From: RGIG7332 sp045580305 | Lineage (GTDB): Bacteria; Bacillota; Clostridia; Oscillospirales; JAAYXM01 | NCBI GenBank assembly: GCA_045580305.1 | Contig: JAZNNQ010000001.1 | Location: forward strand, 176,279 to 240,278 | Direction: 5' to 3' | DNA: 64,000 nucleotides | Part shown: piece after piece, positions 14,892 to 24,027 of the stretch | How the letters are laid out: every line of letters begins with the position of its first letter | Numbering within the stretch: the first letter of the stretch is position 1 | The notes under the pieces: model-generated | The model's database searches: none | Told to the model about the DNA's origin: nothing | The model's input: the letters and a program-made list of their open reading frames with translations, nothing else | Position numbers and translations under genes: made by a program

Positions 14892-16164
14892 ACTTTACAT
14901 ATTCAAATTCTAAATCATAAATAATGATAGTGTCGCCCTCTTCAACGCCTCGCGCCTCAAGCTTATCGAAAACTTCCTTCTTACGAAGCAGGTTCTCAAA
15001 ATAAAGGCGGGACTCGTGATCGTCGAAGTTGACAGAGCCCATGGCGCGTTTTATCCAGTCCGCCTCGACCATATAGACATCACCGTCAAGACGGGTGATC
15101 TCAATGTTATAGTCATTGTCAATTTCAACTACCGGTGCGACATACTCCGGCTCATAGGTCTTAATGGGCGGAAGTTTGGACAAACTTTCCGCAATACAGT
15201 TTAAAAGCTCGTCAACGCCACCTCTTGTAGCCGCGGACATCTCGAAGAACGGATAGCCCTTATCTTCGATATACTTTTTAAAAGTATCAATCTGTTCCCG
15301 CTCAAAAACAAGATCACACTTGTTCGCCGCAACGATCATCGGGCGGGCCGCAAGCTCAGGGTTGTACTTTTCGAGTTCTTCATTTATTTTCTCAAAATCC
15401 TCAATGGGGTCTCTGCCCTCGCTGCCGGAAACATCCACAATGTGAACTAAAAGACGGCATCTGTCGATATGACGAAGGAAGGTGTGGCCAAGACCCGCGC
15501 CCTCACTTGCACCCTCAATAATGCCGGGAATATCCGCCATTACATATGAAAACTCTTCATTAACGCGCACAACACCTAAGTTCGGTGTAAGGGTTGTAAA
15601 GTGATAGTTAGCGATCTTCGGCTTTGCCGCACTTACCATAGATAAAAGCGTTGACTTGCCCACATTGGGAAATCCTGCAAGACCCACATCCGCAAGGAGT
15701 TTAAGTTCTAAACGAACACGCATCTCCTGACCGTCAAGGCCCGGCTTTGCAAAACGAGGCGCCTGCCTTGTGGGAGTGGCAAAATGTTGGTTACCCCAGC
15801 CGCCACGGCCGCCTTTGCAGATAACGAAGCGCTCAATATCCGACATATCACAAACAAGAGCGCCACTTTCCTCATCGTAAACCAAAGTACCGCGAGGCAC
15901 ACGGATAACAAGATCCTGACCGGCTTTACCGGAGCATTTTTTGCCGCCGCCCGGTTCACCGTTCTGTGCTACATATTTTCTTTTATACTGGAACTCCACA
16001 AGGGTTGACATATGGTCATTTACCTGGAGCACGACATTGCCGCCGTTGCCGCCATCACCACCGTCGGGACCTCCGTTTGCAATATATTTTTCCCTATGGA
16101 ATGCAACCGCACCGTCGCCGCCCTTACCTGCACGAAGATATATTTTTGCAACATCAACAAACAT
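14890..16164 (-). CDS. obgE: GTPase Obg (ribosome assembly)
   Basis: The 424-residue protein has the Gly-rich Obg domain (residues 1 to about 158, with GPDGGDGGNGGNV and GEPGGGKKCSG), a GTPase domain with G1 GFPNVGKST, G3 DIPG, G4 NKCD and G5 SAA, and a C-terminal OCT domain. It binds the 50S subunit and acts in late ribosome assembly and stress/sporulation control. The ATG at 16164 follows AGGTG; upstream in-frame codons give a non-family extension. It lies downstream of rplU-prp-rpmA, the usual Firmicute order, but a terminator stands between. Confidence 0.96.
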   Translation of the reverse strand: MFVDVAKIYLRAGKGGDGAVAFHREKYIANGGPDGGDGGNGGNVVLQVNDHMSTLVEFQYKRKYVAQNGEPGGGKKCSGKAGQDLVIRVPRGTLVYDEESGALVCDMSDIERFVICKGGRGGWGNQHFATPTRQAPRFAKPGLDGQEMRVRLELKLLADVGLAGFPNVGKSTLLSMVSAAKPKIANYHFTTLTPNLGVVRVNEEFSYVMADIPGIIEGASEGAGLGHTFLRHIDRCRLLVHIVDVSGSEGRDPIEDFEKINEELEKYNPELAARPMIVAANKCDLVFEREQIDTFKKYIEDKGYPFFEMSAATRGGVDELLNCIAESLSKLPPIKTYEPEYVAPVVEIDNDYNIEITRLDGDVYMVEADWIKRAMGSVNFDDHESRLYFENLLRKKEVFDKLEARGVEEGDTIIIYDLEFEYVK

Positions 16165-16207
16165 AACTTTATTGCACCTGCCTTTCTGCGGGTATAACAA
16201 AAATAAA

Positions 16208-16241
16208 AATGGGGCTTTGCCGTTTCTCGGTAAGCCCCATT
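16208..16241 (-). terminator. Terminator of the rplU-prp-rpmA operon
   Basis: On the minus strand AATGGGGCTT pairs with AAGCCCCATT around a GC-containing loop and is followed by TTTATTTTT. Confidence 0.85.
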
Positions 16242-16252
16242 CCTCTTGTTAA

Positions 16253-16537
16253 TTACTGTGCAATCGGCATAATGGACACTTTCTTGCGATCGCGGCCCAT
16301 ACGCTCGAATTTAACAACACCGTCAGCCATAGCGAAAAGTGTATCATCAGAACCCTTGCCAACATTTGTGCCCGGGTGGATCTTAGTTCCGCGCTGACGA
16401 ACAAGAATGTTGCCTGCGAGAACGAACTGACCATCTGCGCGCTTTACGCCAAGACGCTTGGACTCAGAATCACGGCCGTTCTTGGTAGAACCAACACCCT
16501 TCTTATGTGCGAAAAACTGAATAGATAATTTAAGCAT
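16253..16537 (-). CDS. rpmA: 50S ribosomal protein L27 (with Prp-cleaved N-terminal extension)
   Basis: The 94-residue protein begins MLKLSIQFFAHKKGVGSTKN. The first nine residues are the Firmicute extension that Prp removes between FF and AHKK, exposing the mature N-terminus that reaches the peptidyl-transferase centre. The core GRDSESKRLGVKRADGQ is typical L27. The ATG at 16537 follows GGAGGTG; prp ends four bases upstream. Confidence 0.97.
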   Translation of the reverse strand: MLKLSIQFFAHKKGVGSTKNGRDSESKRLGVKRADGQFVLAGNILVRQRGTKIHPGTNVGKGSDDTLFAMADGVVKFERMGRDRKKVSIMPIAQ

Positions 16538-16541
16538 GGAA

Positions 16542-16850
16542 TTACACCTCCAAAACCTCGATATATTCCGAATATTCATCTCTTATTGCAACCAGATGTA
16601 ACATAAGTCCATTGATAACATCGCGAGCCTTTTCATTATCCTCGGATAATCTAAGGTAAACGGATGCATCCGACTCGTTAACCTTGACGGTTGCGCCTGC
16701 ACCTATAACATCGGTAATGGTGCATTCACAAAGACCAACTGCGCTTGAAACAGCGGCACAAACTATGTCTGCCCCCGCTTCCGCATAACCGGAATGCCCT
16801 GAAACCTCAAAGCCCGGCAGGCCTTGTGTAAAAAACTTCGCCGTAATCAT
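16542..16850 (-). CDS. prp: Ribosomal-processing cysteine protease Prp
   Basis: The 102-residue protein has GHSGYAEAGADIVCAAVS with His19 and Cys31, the catalytic pair with the same 12-residue spacing as in known Prp enzymes. It cleaves the N-terminal extension of L27, encoded by the next gene. Its ATG overlaps the rplU stop by one base (TAATG), so the operon rplU-prp-rpmA is tightly coupled. Confidence 0.95.
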   Translation of the reverse strand: MITAKFFTQGLPGFEVSGHSGYAEAGADIVCAAVSSAVGLCECTITDVIGAGATVKVNESDASVYLRLSEDNEKARDVINGLMLHLVAIRDEYSEYIEVLEV

Positions 16851-17161
16851 TAACCGTTGATCTTTTCGATCTGGATCTTGGTGTACGGCTGTCTGTGACC
16901 CTGGCGACGACGATAGTTCTTCTTCGGCTTCATCTTGAAGACGAGAATCTTCTTGCTCTTACCGTTCTTAACTGCCTTTGCAGTAACGGTAGCGCCATCA
17001 ACCGCGGGAGTACCAATCTTGGTATTCTCACCATCGATAAGCATTAAAACATTATCAAAGGTAATGGTTGCATCAGCCTCAACATTGAGCTTCTCAACGA
17101 AGATAACATCACCCTCAGATACCTTGTACTGCTTACCACCGGTAACGAAAATTGCCTGCAT
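16850..17161 (-). CDS. rplU: 50S ribosomal protein L21
   Basis: The 103-residue protein begins MQAIFVTGGKQYKVSEGD and ends with the rRNA-binding KKNYRRRQGHRQPYTKI, the normal L21 length and signatures. The ATG at 17161 follows AGAGGTG. It is the first gene of the operon with prp and rpmA, behind a promoter and an L21-type leader. Confidence 0.97.
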   Translation of the reverse strand: MQAIFVTGGKQYKVSEGDVIFVEKLNVEADATITFDNVLMLIDGENTKIGTPAVDGATVTAKAVKNGKSKKILVFKMKPKKNYRRRQGHRQPYTKIQIEKING

Positions 17162-17195
17162 TTTGTTGCACCTCTCTCTCATTTTTAGAGTCACG

Positions 17196-17245
17196 CTCCG
17201 CTGGGTACGAGTAACCTCGATTTATGACCCACCCAGATGCGGCTT
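17196..17245 (-). ncRNA. Ribosomal protein L21 leader (cis-regulatory RNA)
   Basis: On the minus strand CCGC and CTGGGT pair with ACCCAG and CGG around a loop containing GGGTCATAAATCGAGG, just before rplU. This matches what I remember of the Firmicute L21 leader, thought to let an encoded ribosomal protein control its own operon. The promoter places the transcript start at its 5' end. Confidence 0.65.
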
Positions 17246-17250
17246 TAGCC

Positions 17251-17279
17251 ATTCTAGCATAGATTTACAGGTTTGTCAA
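17251..17279 (-). promoter_or_regulatory. Promoter of rplU-prp-rpmA
   Basis: On the minus strand a consensus TTGACA (17274-17279) and TAGAAT (17251-17256) are 17 bases apart. Confidence 0.85.
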
Positions 17280-17286
17280 CACTTTT

Positions 17287-18138
17287 TTACTCGGCGGTTA
17301 ATTCTGCCGCGCGAAGTGTATTCTGCATAAGCATTGTAATGGTCATAGGACCAACACCGCCCGGAACGGGAGTGATATAAGACGCGATTTCGGATACCTC
17401 ATCAAATGCCACATCTCCTCTGAGCTTGCCTTCTGCATTTCTGTTCATACCGACATCGATTACAACTGCACCGGGCTTTACCATATCCTTAGTAACAAAC
17501 TCAAGCTTACCGATAGCCGCAACGAGAATGTCTGCCTCACGGGTGATTTCGGCAAGATTCTGTGTACGGGAATGGCAAATGGTAACGGTCGCATTTTTAT
17601 GTAATAAAAGCATAGCCTGGGGTTTGCCCACGATATTTGAGCGGCCGATAACAACAGCGCGCTTGCCGGTTACATCGATGCCATACTCATCCAAAAGCGC
17701 CATAACGCCTGCCGGTGTACAGGGTACAAATTCATAGTCACCTGTCATAATAGCGCCCACATTCTGCTTGTGGAACGCGTCAACATCCTTTTCAGGACGA
17801 ATGGTAAGAATTACCTTATCCTCGCTTATGTGCTTGGGAAGCGGGAGCTGAACAAGTATGCCGTTGATATCCTTGCGCTCGTTAAGCTCACAAACTAAAG
17901 AAAGGAGTTGTTCCTCTGTGGTTTCCTCAGGAAGTGCATACTCTTCGCTGTAAATACCGCACTCGGCACAGGCTTTCTTCTTATTGTTTACATACACCCG
18001 GCTTGCAGGGTTGTTGCCAACAATGATTACTGCAAGACCGGGAGTAATACCGCGGGCCTTGAGTGCCTCTACCTTTTCGAGAATTGCGCCGCGCATTTTC
18101 GCGGATGTCATCTTACCGTCAATTATTTTCGCTGCCAT
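17287..18138 (-). CDS. folD: FolD: methylene-THF dehydrogenase / methenyl-THF cyclohydrolase
   Basis: The 283-residue bifunctional enzyme interconverts methylene-, methenyl- and 10-formyl-tetrahydrofolate with NADP. It has the substrate region YVNNKKKACAECGI with the catalytic lysine, QLPLPKHI, the nucleotide-binding GRSNIVGKP and the C-terminal PVPGGVGPMTITMLM. The ATG follows AGGAG and overlaps the end of lgt by 20 bases. It is the last gene of the ymfF-ymfH-lgt-folD operon. Confidence 0.97.
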   Translation of the reverse strand: MAAKIIDGKMTSAKMRGAILEKVEALKARGITPGLAVIIVGNNPASRVYVNNKKKACAECGIYSEEYALPEETTEEQLLSLVCELNERKDINGILVQLPLPKHISEDKVILTIRPEKDVDAFHKQNVGAIMTGDYEFVPCTPAGVMALLDEYGIDVTGKRAVVIGRSNIVGKPQAMLLLHKNATVTICHSRTQNLAEITREADILVAAIGKLEFVTKDMVKPGAVVIDVGMNRNAEGKLRGDVAFDEVSEIASYITPVPGGVGPMTITMLMQNTLRAAELTAE

Positions 18139-18934
18139 TGTTTTTTCTCCTTTTACTATACATAATTATCAAAACGACAATTGATATAACAAATGCCGCT
18201 ATCGCTACAACTTGAGATGTACGGATCATTGTGCCCGGAATATAAAGACTGTCCGTCCTGAGTCCTTCGATAAAGAAACGACCCAAACCGTACCACGCAC
18301 AATATAAAAGGAATATCTCCCCTTTAAATTTGCGGTGTTTTGAATAGAAATGCAAAATTACAAAGCCGATGGTGTTCCAAAGTGATTCATATAAGAATGT
18401 GGGATGTGCGGAAATGCCATTTACGACCATTCGCCACGGAAGATTTGTTGCATATCCGTACGCTTCACCGTTTGCAAAATTGCCCCAGCGGCCAACCGCT
18501 TGTCCTATGAGCAGTCCCAAGGCACCCGCGTCAAGCATTGCGGGAAGACACGCCTCTTTTTTAACCCTTGTATAGATTATAAAGGCAAGCAGCGCGCCGA
18601 TTATTGCACCGTATATGGCAATACCGCCCTCCCATATATAAAATACGGAAAGCAGGTCGTCACGATAGCGGTCAAACTCGGACACAACATAATAGGTTCT
18701 TGCGCCGATTATCGCCATAGGCACTGCAAGAAGCAGAGCGTCTAAAAGGTGCTCCTTATCGGTGCCGAGCTCCTTGGCTCTTTTGAAGCCGTAAAAGGTA
18801 GCAAGTACAAAACCCGTTACAATAATAAGAGCGTACCAGTATATGGTGATTTCACCAAAATGTATGGCGCGTCGGTCAATAACAAAGTCAAGCCCCAGAC
18901 CGGGAAACTCTATATGATTTTGAAAAGCATTCAT
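18119..18934 (-). CDS. lgt: Prolipoprotein diacylglyceryl transferase
   Basis: The 271-residue integral membrane enzyme has about seven membrane helices, the Lgt signature GRWGNFANGEAYG and a conserved HPTFLYES. It transfers diacylglycerol from phosphatidylglycerol to the lipobox cysteine of prelipoproteins. The ATG at 18934 is preceded by GAGGT and lies one base after the ymfH stop. Confidence 0.96.
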   Translation of the reverse strand: MNAFQNHIEFPGLGLDFVIDRRAIHFGEITIYWYALIIVTGFVLATFYGFKRAKELGTDKEHLLDALLLAVPMAIIGARTYYVVSEFDRYRDDLLSVFYIWEGGIAIYGAIIGALLAFIIYTRVKKEACLPAMLDAGALGLLIGQAVGRWGNFANGEAYGYATNLPWRMVVNGISAHPTFLYESLWNTIGFVILHFYSKHRKFKGEIFLLYCAWYGLGRFFIEGLRTDSLYIPGTMIRTSQVVAIAAFVISIVVLIIMYSKRRKNNGSENN

Positions 18935-18935
18935 A

Positions 18936-20201
18936 TTATACCTCGTCACTATTCGGTAAAATCTTAGACATAGTCATAGCCTTTTCCCAAGGAAAATCCG
19001 CTATGAAATTCATTATATCACGCTTTTCTATTTTTTCAAATACTTTAAATGTATCAAAATAGTCATAACCTGCAAATTCCGCCTCGGTAATCGAGCGGCA
19101 AAGGGATGAGAAATTATCAAACTTGCGCAAGCGCATACCATAAAGCGCACGCTTCACACGCTCAAAGTACTTATCATCAATGTTATGCGACACATTTAAA
19201 ACAGCATTTTTTACCGCCTCCGGGTCGCGGCTCTCACCGGATAAAACAAGGGCGATACTGTCAGGATATGCGACAATCTCAGCACCAAATTCTTGATTTA
19301 TAAGTCCCGAGCGATAATTCTCGGAATAAAATGCGGAGCCTTCACCGAATAACAACTCGGTTGCAAGAGCTGCACACAGACGGTTATATAATCCCTTTTC
19401 ACCGTCGGTCTGCGCTTTCTGTTTAAAGCCCAAAGCGAAAATCGGCATATTACATTCCATATCCTCGCAAAGCTCGGTCTCCGCCACATCTTCAGGCTCC
19501 TCACCGTAATCTCTCTTTGGAGGTGCGATATATTTTTTACTGAGCATGGATTCCGCGGTTTCGATTACCTTTTCCGCGTTAACATCGCCCACCACGGTAA
19601 GCAGCATATTTGATGGAATGTAGAAGGTTCTGTAGCAATCACTCAGCACATTGCGATCAATGTTCGATATACTCTCCCGCGTACCGATTATGGAGTCCTT
19701 TGCAGGATGCACCTTATAAAGACCCGCCATAAGGTTTTCATAGACCTTGAAATGGGGTTTATCATTCACCATTCCTATTTCCTGCCCGATAATGCCCTGT
19801 TCCTTACTGACATTTTCGTCGGTAAAATGAGGAGTGCTTACAAAATCTAGAAGTATCTCAAGATTTCGGTCAAAATGCTCGGTACAGGAGAAATGATATG
19901 CTGTCATAGTCTTGCTGGTAAAAGCGTTAGGAGATGCGCCGGTCTGCGCGAAGGTAGCAAGAGCATTGCCGCCGTCCGGCTGTTCAAAAACCTTATGCTC
20001 TAAAAAATGAGCAACACCTTTAGGCGGTACAACCATTCCATTTCCCGCGTCAAATTGTGCATCAATTGAGCCGTACCTTACCGACAACTGTGCATAAGCC
20101 TTGGTAAAGCCGGGTTTCGGTACAATTATTATCTTAAGCCCGTTGGCAAGTGTTTTTGTTATAACGCGCTCATATATTCTGGGGTATGCTTTTTCTTGCA
20201 T
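18936..20201 (-). CDS. ymfH: M16 family zinc peptidase YmfH-like (active-site subunit)
   Basis: The 421-residue protein is a pitrilysin-family peptidase with the inverted zinc motif in GVAHFLEHKVFE (HxxEH). It forms a pair with the next gene upstream, as in the Firmicute YmfF/YmfH couple. NCBI naming links that couple to modification of elongation factor P; I cannot test this here. The ATG at 20201 follows AGGAGG, and the first 32 bases overlap the end of the partner gene. Confidence 0.88.
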   Translation of the reverse strand: MQEKAYPRIYERVITKTLANGLKIIIVPKPGFTKAYAQLSVRYGSIDAQFDAGNGMVVPPKGVAHFLEHKVFEQPDGGNALATFAQTGASPNAFTSKTMTAYHFSCTEHFDRNLEILLDFVSTPHFTDENVSKEQGIIGQEIGMVNDKPHFKVYENLMAGLYKVHPAKDSIIGTRESISNIDRNVLSDCYRTFYIPSNMLLTVVGDVNAEKVIETAESMLSKKYIAPPKRDYGEEPEDVAETELCEDMECNMPIFALGFKQKAQTDGEKGLYNRLCAALATELLFGEGSAFYSENYRSGLINQEFGAEIVAYPDSIALVLSGESRDPEAVKNAVLNVSHNIDDKYFERVKRALYGMRLRKFDNFSSLCRSITEAEFAGYDYFDTFKVFEKIEKRDIMNFIADFPWEKAMTMSKILPNSDEV

Positions 20202-21471
20202 AAGGCGCCTCCTTTCCGGTAAGCACATAAGTCATACAGTTGGTAAGTTCCTTCGCCGCGGATACCACATCCTCCACGGTTACAGCGGAAATTCTTGATA
20301 TGCGGAAATCAAGCTCACGAGAAAGCCCCATAGCACTCTCACCGAGCCAATAGCTCTCAAGTCCTACAGATGAGTCTCCCGATATTTTAAAGCTACCTAT
20401 GATATGTCGTTTTGCAACCTCAAGTTCGGTTTCGGTAATGTTTCCGTCCTGGCAAGCCATAAGCTGCTTTAGCATCTCGCCTCTTGCCTCTTCCACCCTT
20501 TTCGGGTCAACGCCGCTGTACATAAATATTGTTTGCAGATATTTATCATATTTTGCACCGGTGTAATAGCACAGAGATTTTTCTTCGCGCACATGGGTAA
20601 AAAGTTTCGATGCGGTACCGCCGCCAAGTATGGTGGCAAGCACCTGCACCGCAGGCTGACCTGTACTGCCCGCGCGAGTGGGAGTGTATAAGCCGATAAG
20701 CAGATTTGCCTGCTGAACATCAAACTGAACGCAAATCTCCTGTTTCGATGGCATATTGGGTTTATCAAGGGCGGTAAAATTGTCATACTCACGGGGAATT
20801 TCCGAAAGTATGGGTTTAACACACGCCTCTACCTCTTCAAAGGTGGCATCACCGCAGAAGAAGAGCTCGAGAGGTGCATAAAGGAACACCTTTTTATAAT
20901 GCTCGTACAGATCCTTTGCATTTATTTCCGCAACCTTTTCAACAGCACCGTCTTCGTTTACGCCAAAGCCGCTGTCTTTATAAAATGCGGCGATCGCCTC
21001 GGTATATGCATAGCTTAGTTTTTCGTTGATTTCGCCATTTAAATAATCAATTAAGTTCTCTTTTTCGCTGTCCACATACTCCTTAACAAATCCGTCACCG
21101 CTAAGGCAAGGATTAGTCAGCACCTCAAGTGCCAGATTAATGGTTTCAGACATCATTTTTTCGCCATCGGGCACACATTTCGGGTTAACCAGGTCGCATA
21201 TAATGCCGCTCGCCTGAATATTACCGAATTTACGCACATCCGGCTCTACCCGCGCGCCATACAGCGCATCAAGGGCTGAGGTGAGTCTTGTCATATCGGG
21301 ATGATTTTTTGTTCCACGGCGGAGTACCGACGGAATAAGCGCATTTTTAGATGCATTTTCATAATTTAACGGCAACAAAAAGCTCGCAGAAAAGCAGGCA
21401 GTTTTAAATCTGTCGGTCTGTACTACGCGCAGTCTTACACCCGGTAGTATTTCACGATAAACACTCTGCAT
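20170..21471 (-). CDS. ymfF: M16 family peptidase-like YmfF (inactive subunit)
   Basis: The 433-residue protein has the M16 fold pattern, including the R/Y-type C-terminal region, but lacks an HxxEH zinc motif where the partner has it (here ENASKNALIPSVLRRGTK). It is therefore probably the non-catalytic half of an M16 heterodimer with YmfH. The start at 21471 (MQSVYREIL) follows AAGGAG; the upstream codons give a non-conserved tail. Confidence 0.87.
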   Translation of the reverse strand: MQSVYREILPGVRLRVVQTDRFKTACFSASFLLPLNYENASKNALIPSVLRRGTKNHPDMTRLTSALDALYGARVEPDVRKFGNIQASGIICDLVNPKCVPDGEKMMSETINLALEVLTNPCLSGDGFVKEYVDSEKENLIDYLNGEINEKLSYAYTEAIAAFYKDSGFGVNEDGAVEKVAEINAKDLYEHYKKVFLYAPLELFFCGDATFEEVEACVKPILSEIPREYDNFTALDKPNMPSKQEICVQFDVQQANLLIGLYTPTRAGSTGQPAVQVLATILGGGTASKLFTHVREEKSLCYYTGAKYDKYLQTIFMYSGVDPKRVEEARGEMLKQLMACQDGNITETELEVAKRHIIGSFKISGDSSVGLESYWLGESAMGLSRELDFRISRISAVTVEDVVSAAKELTNCMTYVLTGKEAPYARKSIPQNI

Positions 21472-21492
21472 TATATCAACTCCTTTTCCTAT

Positions 21493-21521
21493 ATTATACA
21501 CTTAAAGAATTCCCCGCGCAA
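21493..21521 (-). promoter_or_regulatory. Promoter of ymfF-ymfH-lgt-folD
   Basis: On the minus strand TTGCGC (21516-21521) and TATAAT (21493-21498) are 17 bases apart. Confidence 0.7.
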
Positions 21522-21559
21522 CCGATTTTATTTTTTCACACTTATTATTAAAATAATCC

Positions 21560-21588
21560 TTGACAATATAGGTTATCTCGTGTATAAT
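21560..21588 (+). promoter_or_regulatory. Promoter of ylxM-ffh
   Basis: Consensus TTGACA (21560-21565) and TATAAT (21583-21588), 17 bases apart. It is one of the strongest promoters in the window, divergent from the ymfF promoter. Confidence 0.88.
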
Positions 21589-21628
21589 TCTCGTGTAAAG
21601 TAATTCAACTTTACAAGGAGGGCTTGCT

Positions 21629-21997
21629 TTGACGAAAGAAAAATCGGTTGAAATGACTATGCTGTTTGATTTCTACGGCGATATTCTTACCGATAAGCAG
21701 CGTGAGTTATTTGATTTATACTATAACGAGGATTTATCTCTTGCCGAAATTTCCGAGCATTTGGGCATAACCCGTCAGGGTGTGCGCGACGGTATCGTCC
21801 GCGCCGAGGAAATCATTAAGGGTTTTGAGGAAAAACTTGGGTTGGTTGCAAGGTTTGGTCGTATTTCGGAGGATGTGCGAATTATCTGCGACTCTGCCGA
21901 AAGGATACTCACCATTAACGGTGCAAATTACAAAAATCACGAGCTTGACTCTTGTGCCAATGAAATTCTCGCCCGTGCAAGAGAGCTTGCTGAATAA
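21629..21997 (+). CDS. ylxM: YlxM, signal recognition particle-associated protein
   Basis: The 122-residue helix-turn-helix protein matches YlxM: MLFDFYGDILTDKQRELFDLYYNEDLSLAEISEHLGITRQGVRD is sigma-70 region 4-like. In Firmicutes it is encoded just before ffh and associates with the signal recognition particle. The TTG start at 21629 is supported by AAGGAGG (21615-21621) at a 7-base distance. ffh begins 14 bases after the stop. Confidence 0.92.
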   Translation: MTKEKSVEMTMLFDFYGDILTDKQRELFDLYYNEDLSLAEISEHLGITRQGVRDGIVRAEEIIKGFEEKLGLVARFGRISEDVRIICDSAERILTINGANYKNHELDSCANEILARARELAE

Positions 21998-22011
21998 TTG
22001 GAGGATATAAA

Positions 22012-23367
22012 ATGGCATTTGAAGGCTTAACCGAAAAACTGTCGGGCGCCTTTAAGCGATTGCGCTCCAAAGGCCGCCTCACCGAAAAAGATATTAAAGA
22101 GGCTATGCGTGAGATCCGTATGGCACTTTTAGAGGCAGATGTTAACTATAAGGTTGCTAAGGACTTTATCGCAAAGGTTTCCGAGCGTGCCGTTGGTAAT
22201 TCCGTTCTTGAAGGGCTTAATCCGGCACAGCAGGTTGTCAAAATAGTAAATGAAGAGCTTTGTGCTCTTATGGGCTCTGAAAATTCAAAGCTCAAGTTTA
22301 ATTCCAAGCCACCTACGATCGTTATGTTTGTCGGTCTTCAGGGTGCCGGTAAAACAACCAATATCGCAAAGCTTGCAGGGCATCTTTCGAAAAGTCGTAA
22401 CCGTCCCCTGCTTGTTGCCTGCGATGTGTACCGTCCCGCCGCTATCAAACAGCTTCAGGTTGTTGGTGAGCAGCTTGGTATTCCGGTTTTTGAAAAGGGT
22501 CAGGGTGATCCGGTCAAAATTGCAAAAGAAGCAATAGAACACGCTAAAAAACACGGTAATGACCTTGTTTTTATAGATACTGCAGGTCGTCTTCACATCG
22601 ACGAGGAATTGATGGACGAGCTCAAGCGCATCAAGGCTGAGGTTCAGCCCGATGAAATTATGCTTGTTTTAGATGCCATGACCGGTCAGGATGCGGTCAA
22701 CGCGGCAAGCACCTTTAACGAGATGCTCGATATAGACAGCGTCTTCCTCACAAAGCTTGACGGCGATGCCCGCGGCGGTGCTGCGCTTTCCGTTCGTGCG
22801 GTTACCGGCAAACCGATCAAATTTATCGGTGTAGGCGAAAAATTAGACCAGATCGAGGCTTTCCATCCCGAGCGTATGGCTTCCCGAATTCTCGGCATGG
22901 GCGATGTGCTCTCCTTTATCGAAAAGGCACAGACCGCTTTTGATGAAAAGCAGGCTGAGGAGCTTCAGGAAAAGCTTCGTAAGAATAACTTTACACTTTC
23001 CGACTTCTACGATCAGATGAAGCAGGTAAGAAAAATGGGTTCAATGACCGACCTTTTGGGTATGATCCCGGGTGTTAAAATGAATGCTCTGCCCGATGCG
23101 GCGGCAACCGAAAAGGCGCTGTCCAGAACCGAGGCTATCATTCTCTCTATGACCCCTGCCGAGCGAGATAATGTAAGCATCATCTCCCCTTCCCGCAAGA
23201 AACGAATTGCGGCGGGCAGCGGCACGAAGGTTGAGGATGTAAACCGCCTGCTTAAGCAGTTTGAAGCGTCAAGAAAAATGATGAAAAAGCTCACCGGCGA
23301 TAATCTTGATATGAAAGCTCTCAAGCGCCGTGGTCGTGGCTTTGGCGGGATGAAGTTCCCATTTTAA
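22012..23367 (+). CDS. ffh: Signal recognition particle protein Ffh (SRP54)
   Basis: The 451-residue GTPase has an N domain (ALLEADVNYKVAKDF), a G domain with GLQGAGKTTNIAKLA, DTAGR and TKLDGDARGG, and a methionine-rich M domain ending in GFGGMKFPF. With 4.5S RNA it targets nascent membrane proteins to FtsY and the Sec translocon. It is encoded with ylxM, followed by rpsP and khpA, the classic Firmicute order. Confidence 0.97.
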   Translation: MAFEGLTEKLSGAFKRLRSKGRLTEKDIKEAMREIRMALLEADVNYKVAKDFIAKVSERAVGNSVLEGLNPAQQVVKIVNEELCALMGSENSKLKFNSKPPTIVMFVGLQGAGKTTNIAKLAGHLSKSRNRPLLVACDVYRPAAIKQLQVVGEQLGIPVFEKGQGDPVKIAKEAIEHAKKHGNDLVFIDTAGRLHIDEELMDELKRIKAEVQPDEIMLVLDAMTGQDAVNAASTFNEMLDIDSVFLTKLDGDARGGAALSVRAVTGKPIKFIGVGEKLDQIEAFHPERMASRILGMGDVLSFIEKAQTAFDEKQAEELQEKLRKNNFTLSDFYDQMKQVRKMGSMTDLLGMIPGVKMNALPDAAATEKALSRTEAIILSMTPAERDNVSIISPSRKKRIAAGSGTKVEDVNRLLKQFEASRKMMKKLTGDNLDMKALKRRGRGFGGMKFPF

Positions 23368-23426
23368 ATGTATATAATGCTTTGCATTAGATAAACTTTC
23401 AGAAATCACTTAGGAGGTGAATATAA

Positions 23427-23666
23427 ATGGTTAAAATCAGACTTCGCAGAATGGGTGCAAAGAAGGCTCCTTTCTATCGTGTAATCGTTGCAGATTCCCG
23501 CTCACCGCGTGATGGCAGATTTATCGAGGAGCTTGGCACATACAATCCGCTTACCGAGCCGGCTGAAATCAAAATTGATACCGAGCGCGCTCTCGAGTGG
23601 ATGAAGAAGGGTGCACAGCCCACTGACACTGTTAAGACTCTTCTTAAGCGTGTCGGCGCTCTCTAA
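23427..23666 (+). CDS. rpsP: 30S ribosomal protein S16
   Basis: The 79-residue protein MVKIRLRRMGAKKAPFYRV is a standard S16 of the small subunit. The ATG follows AGGAGGTG. It lies 59 bases after ffh. Confidence 0.97.
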   Translation: MVKIRLRRMGAKKAPFYRVIVADSRSPRDGRFIEELGTYNPLTEPAEIKIDTERALEWMKKGAQPTDTVKTLLKRVGAL

Positions 23667-23686
23667 TGGAAACGAGGTATGAAACA

Positions 23687-23920
23687 ATGGTAGAACTTCT
23701 TACCTACATTGCGAAAAACCTTGTAGATAATCCGGATGAGGTCACCGTCACCGAAAATATTCGCGAGGACGGCGAACATGTTTACGAACTCCGCGTGGCG
23801 CCCGGTGATATGGGCAAGGTTATCGGCAAGCACGGTCGCATTGCGAAGGAAATTCGCGCGATTATGAAATCTGCCGCTATTCGCAGGGACATTAAGGTGT
23901 CCGTCGATATTGTCGACTAA
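23687..23920 (+). CDS. khpA: KH-domain RNA-binding protein KhpA
   Basis: The 77-residue protein is a single KH domain with the RNA-binding GxxG loop in IGKHGRIAKEIR. KhpA (YlqC) binds RNA, with KhpB in several Firmicutes. The ATG at 23687 (MVELLTYIAKNLVDNP) fits the family start and has GAGG 9 bases upstream; an ATG at 23666, overlapping the rpsP stop, would add a seven-residue tail. Confidence 0.93.
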   Translation: MVELLTYIAKNLVDNPDEVTVTENIREDGEHVYELRVAPGDMGKVIGKHGRIAKEIRAIMKSAAIRRDIKVSVDIVD

Positions 23921-23928
23921 TTAAAGAG

Positions 23929-23965
23929 GAATTGTTCGGCTTCTTAGGCTGAGCAATTCTTTTTT
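23929..23965 (+). terminator. Terminator of ylxM-ffh-rpsP-khpA
   Basis: GAATTGTTCGGC pairs (with G-U and one mismatch) with GCTGAGCAATTC around TTCTTAG, followed by TTTTTTATTT. Confidence 0.85.
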
Positions 23966-24027
23966 ATTTACTTACAAAATAAATTGTGGTAATATATCCT
24001 TATAATAATTTACGGGAGAATTTTAAA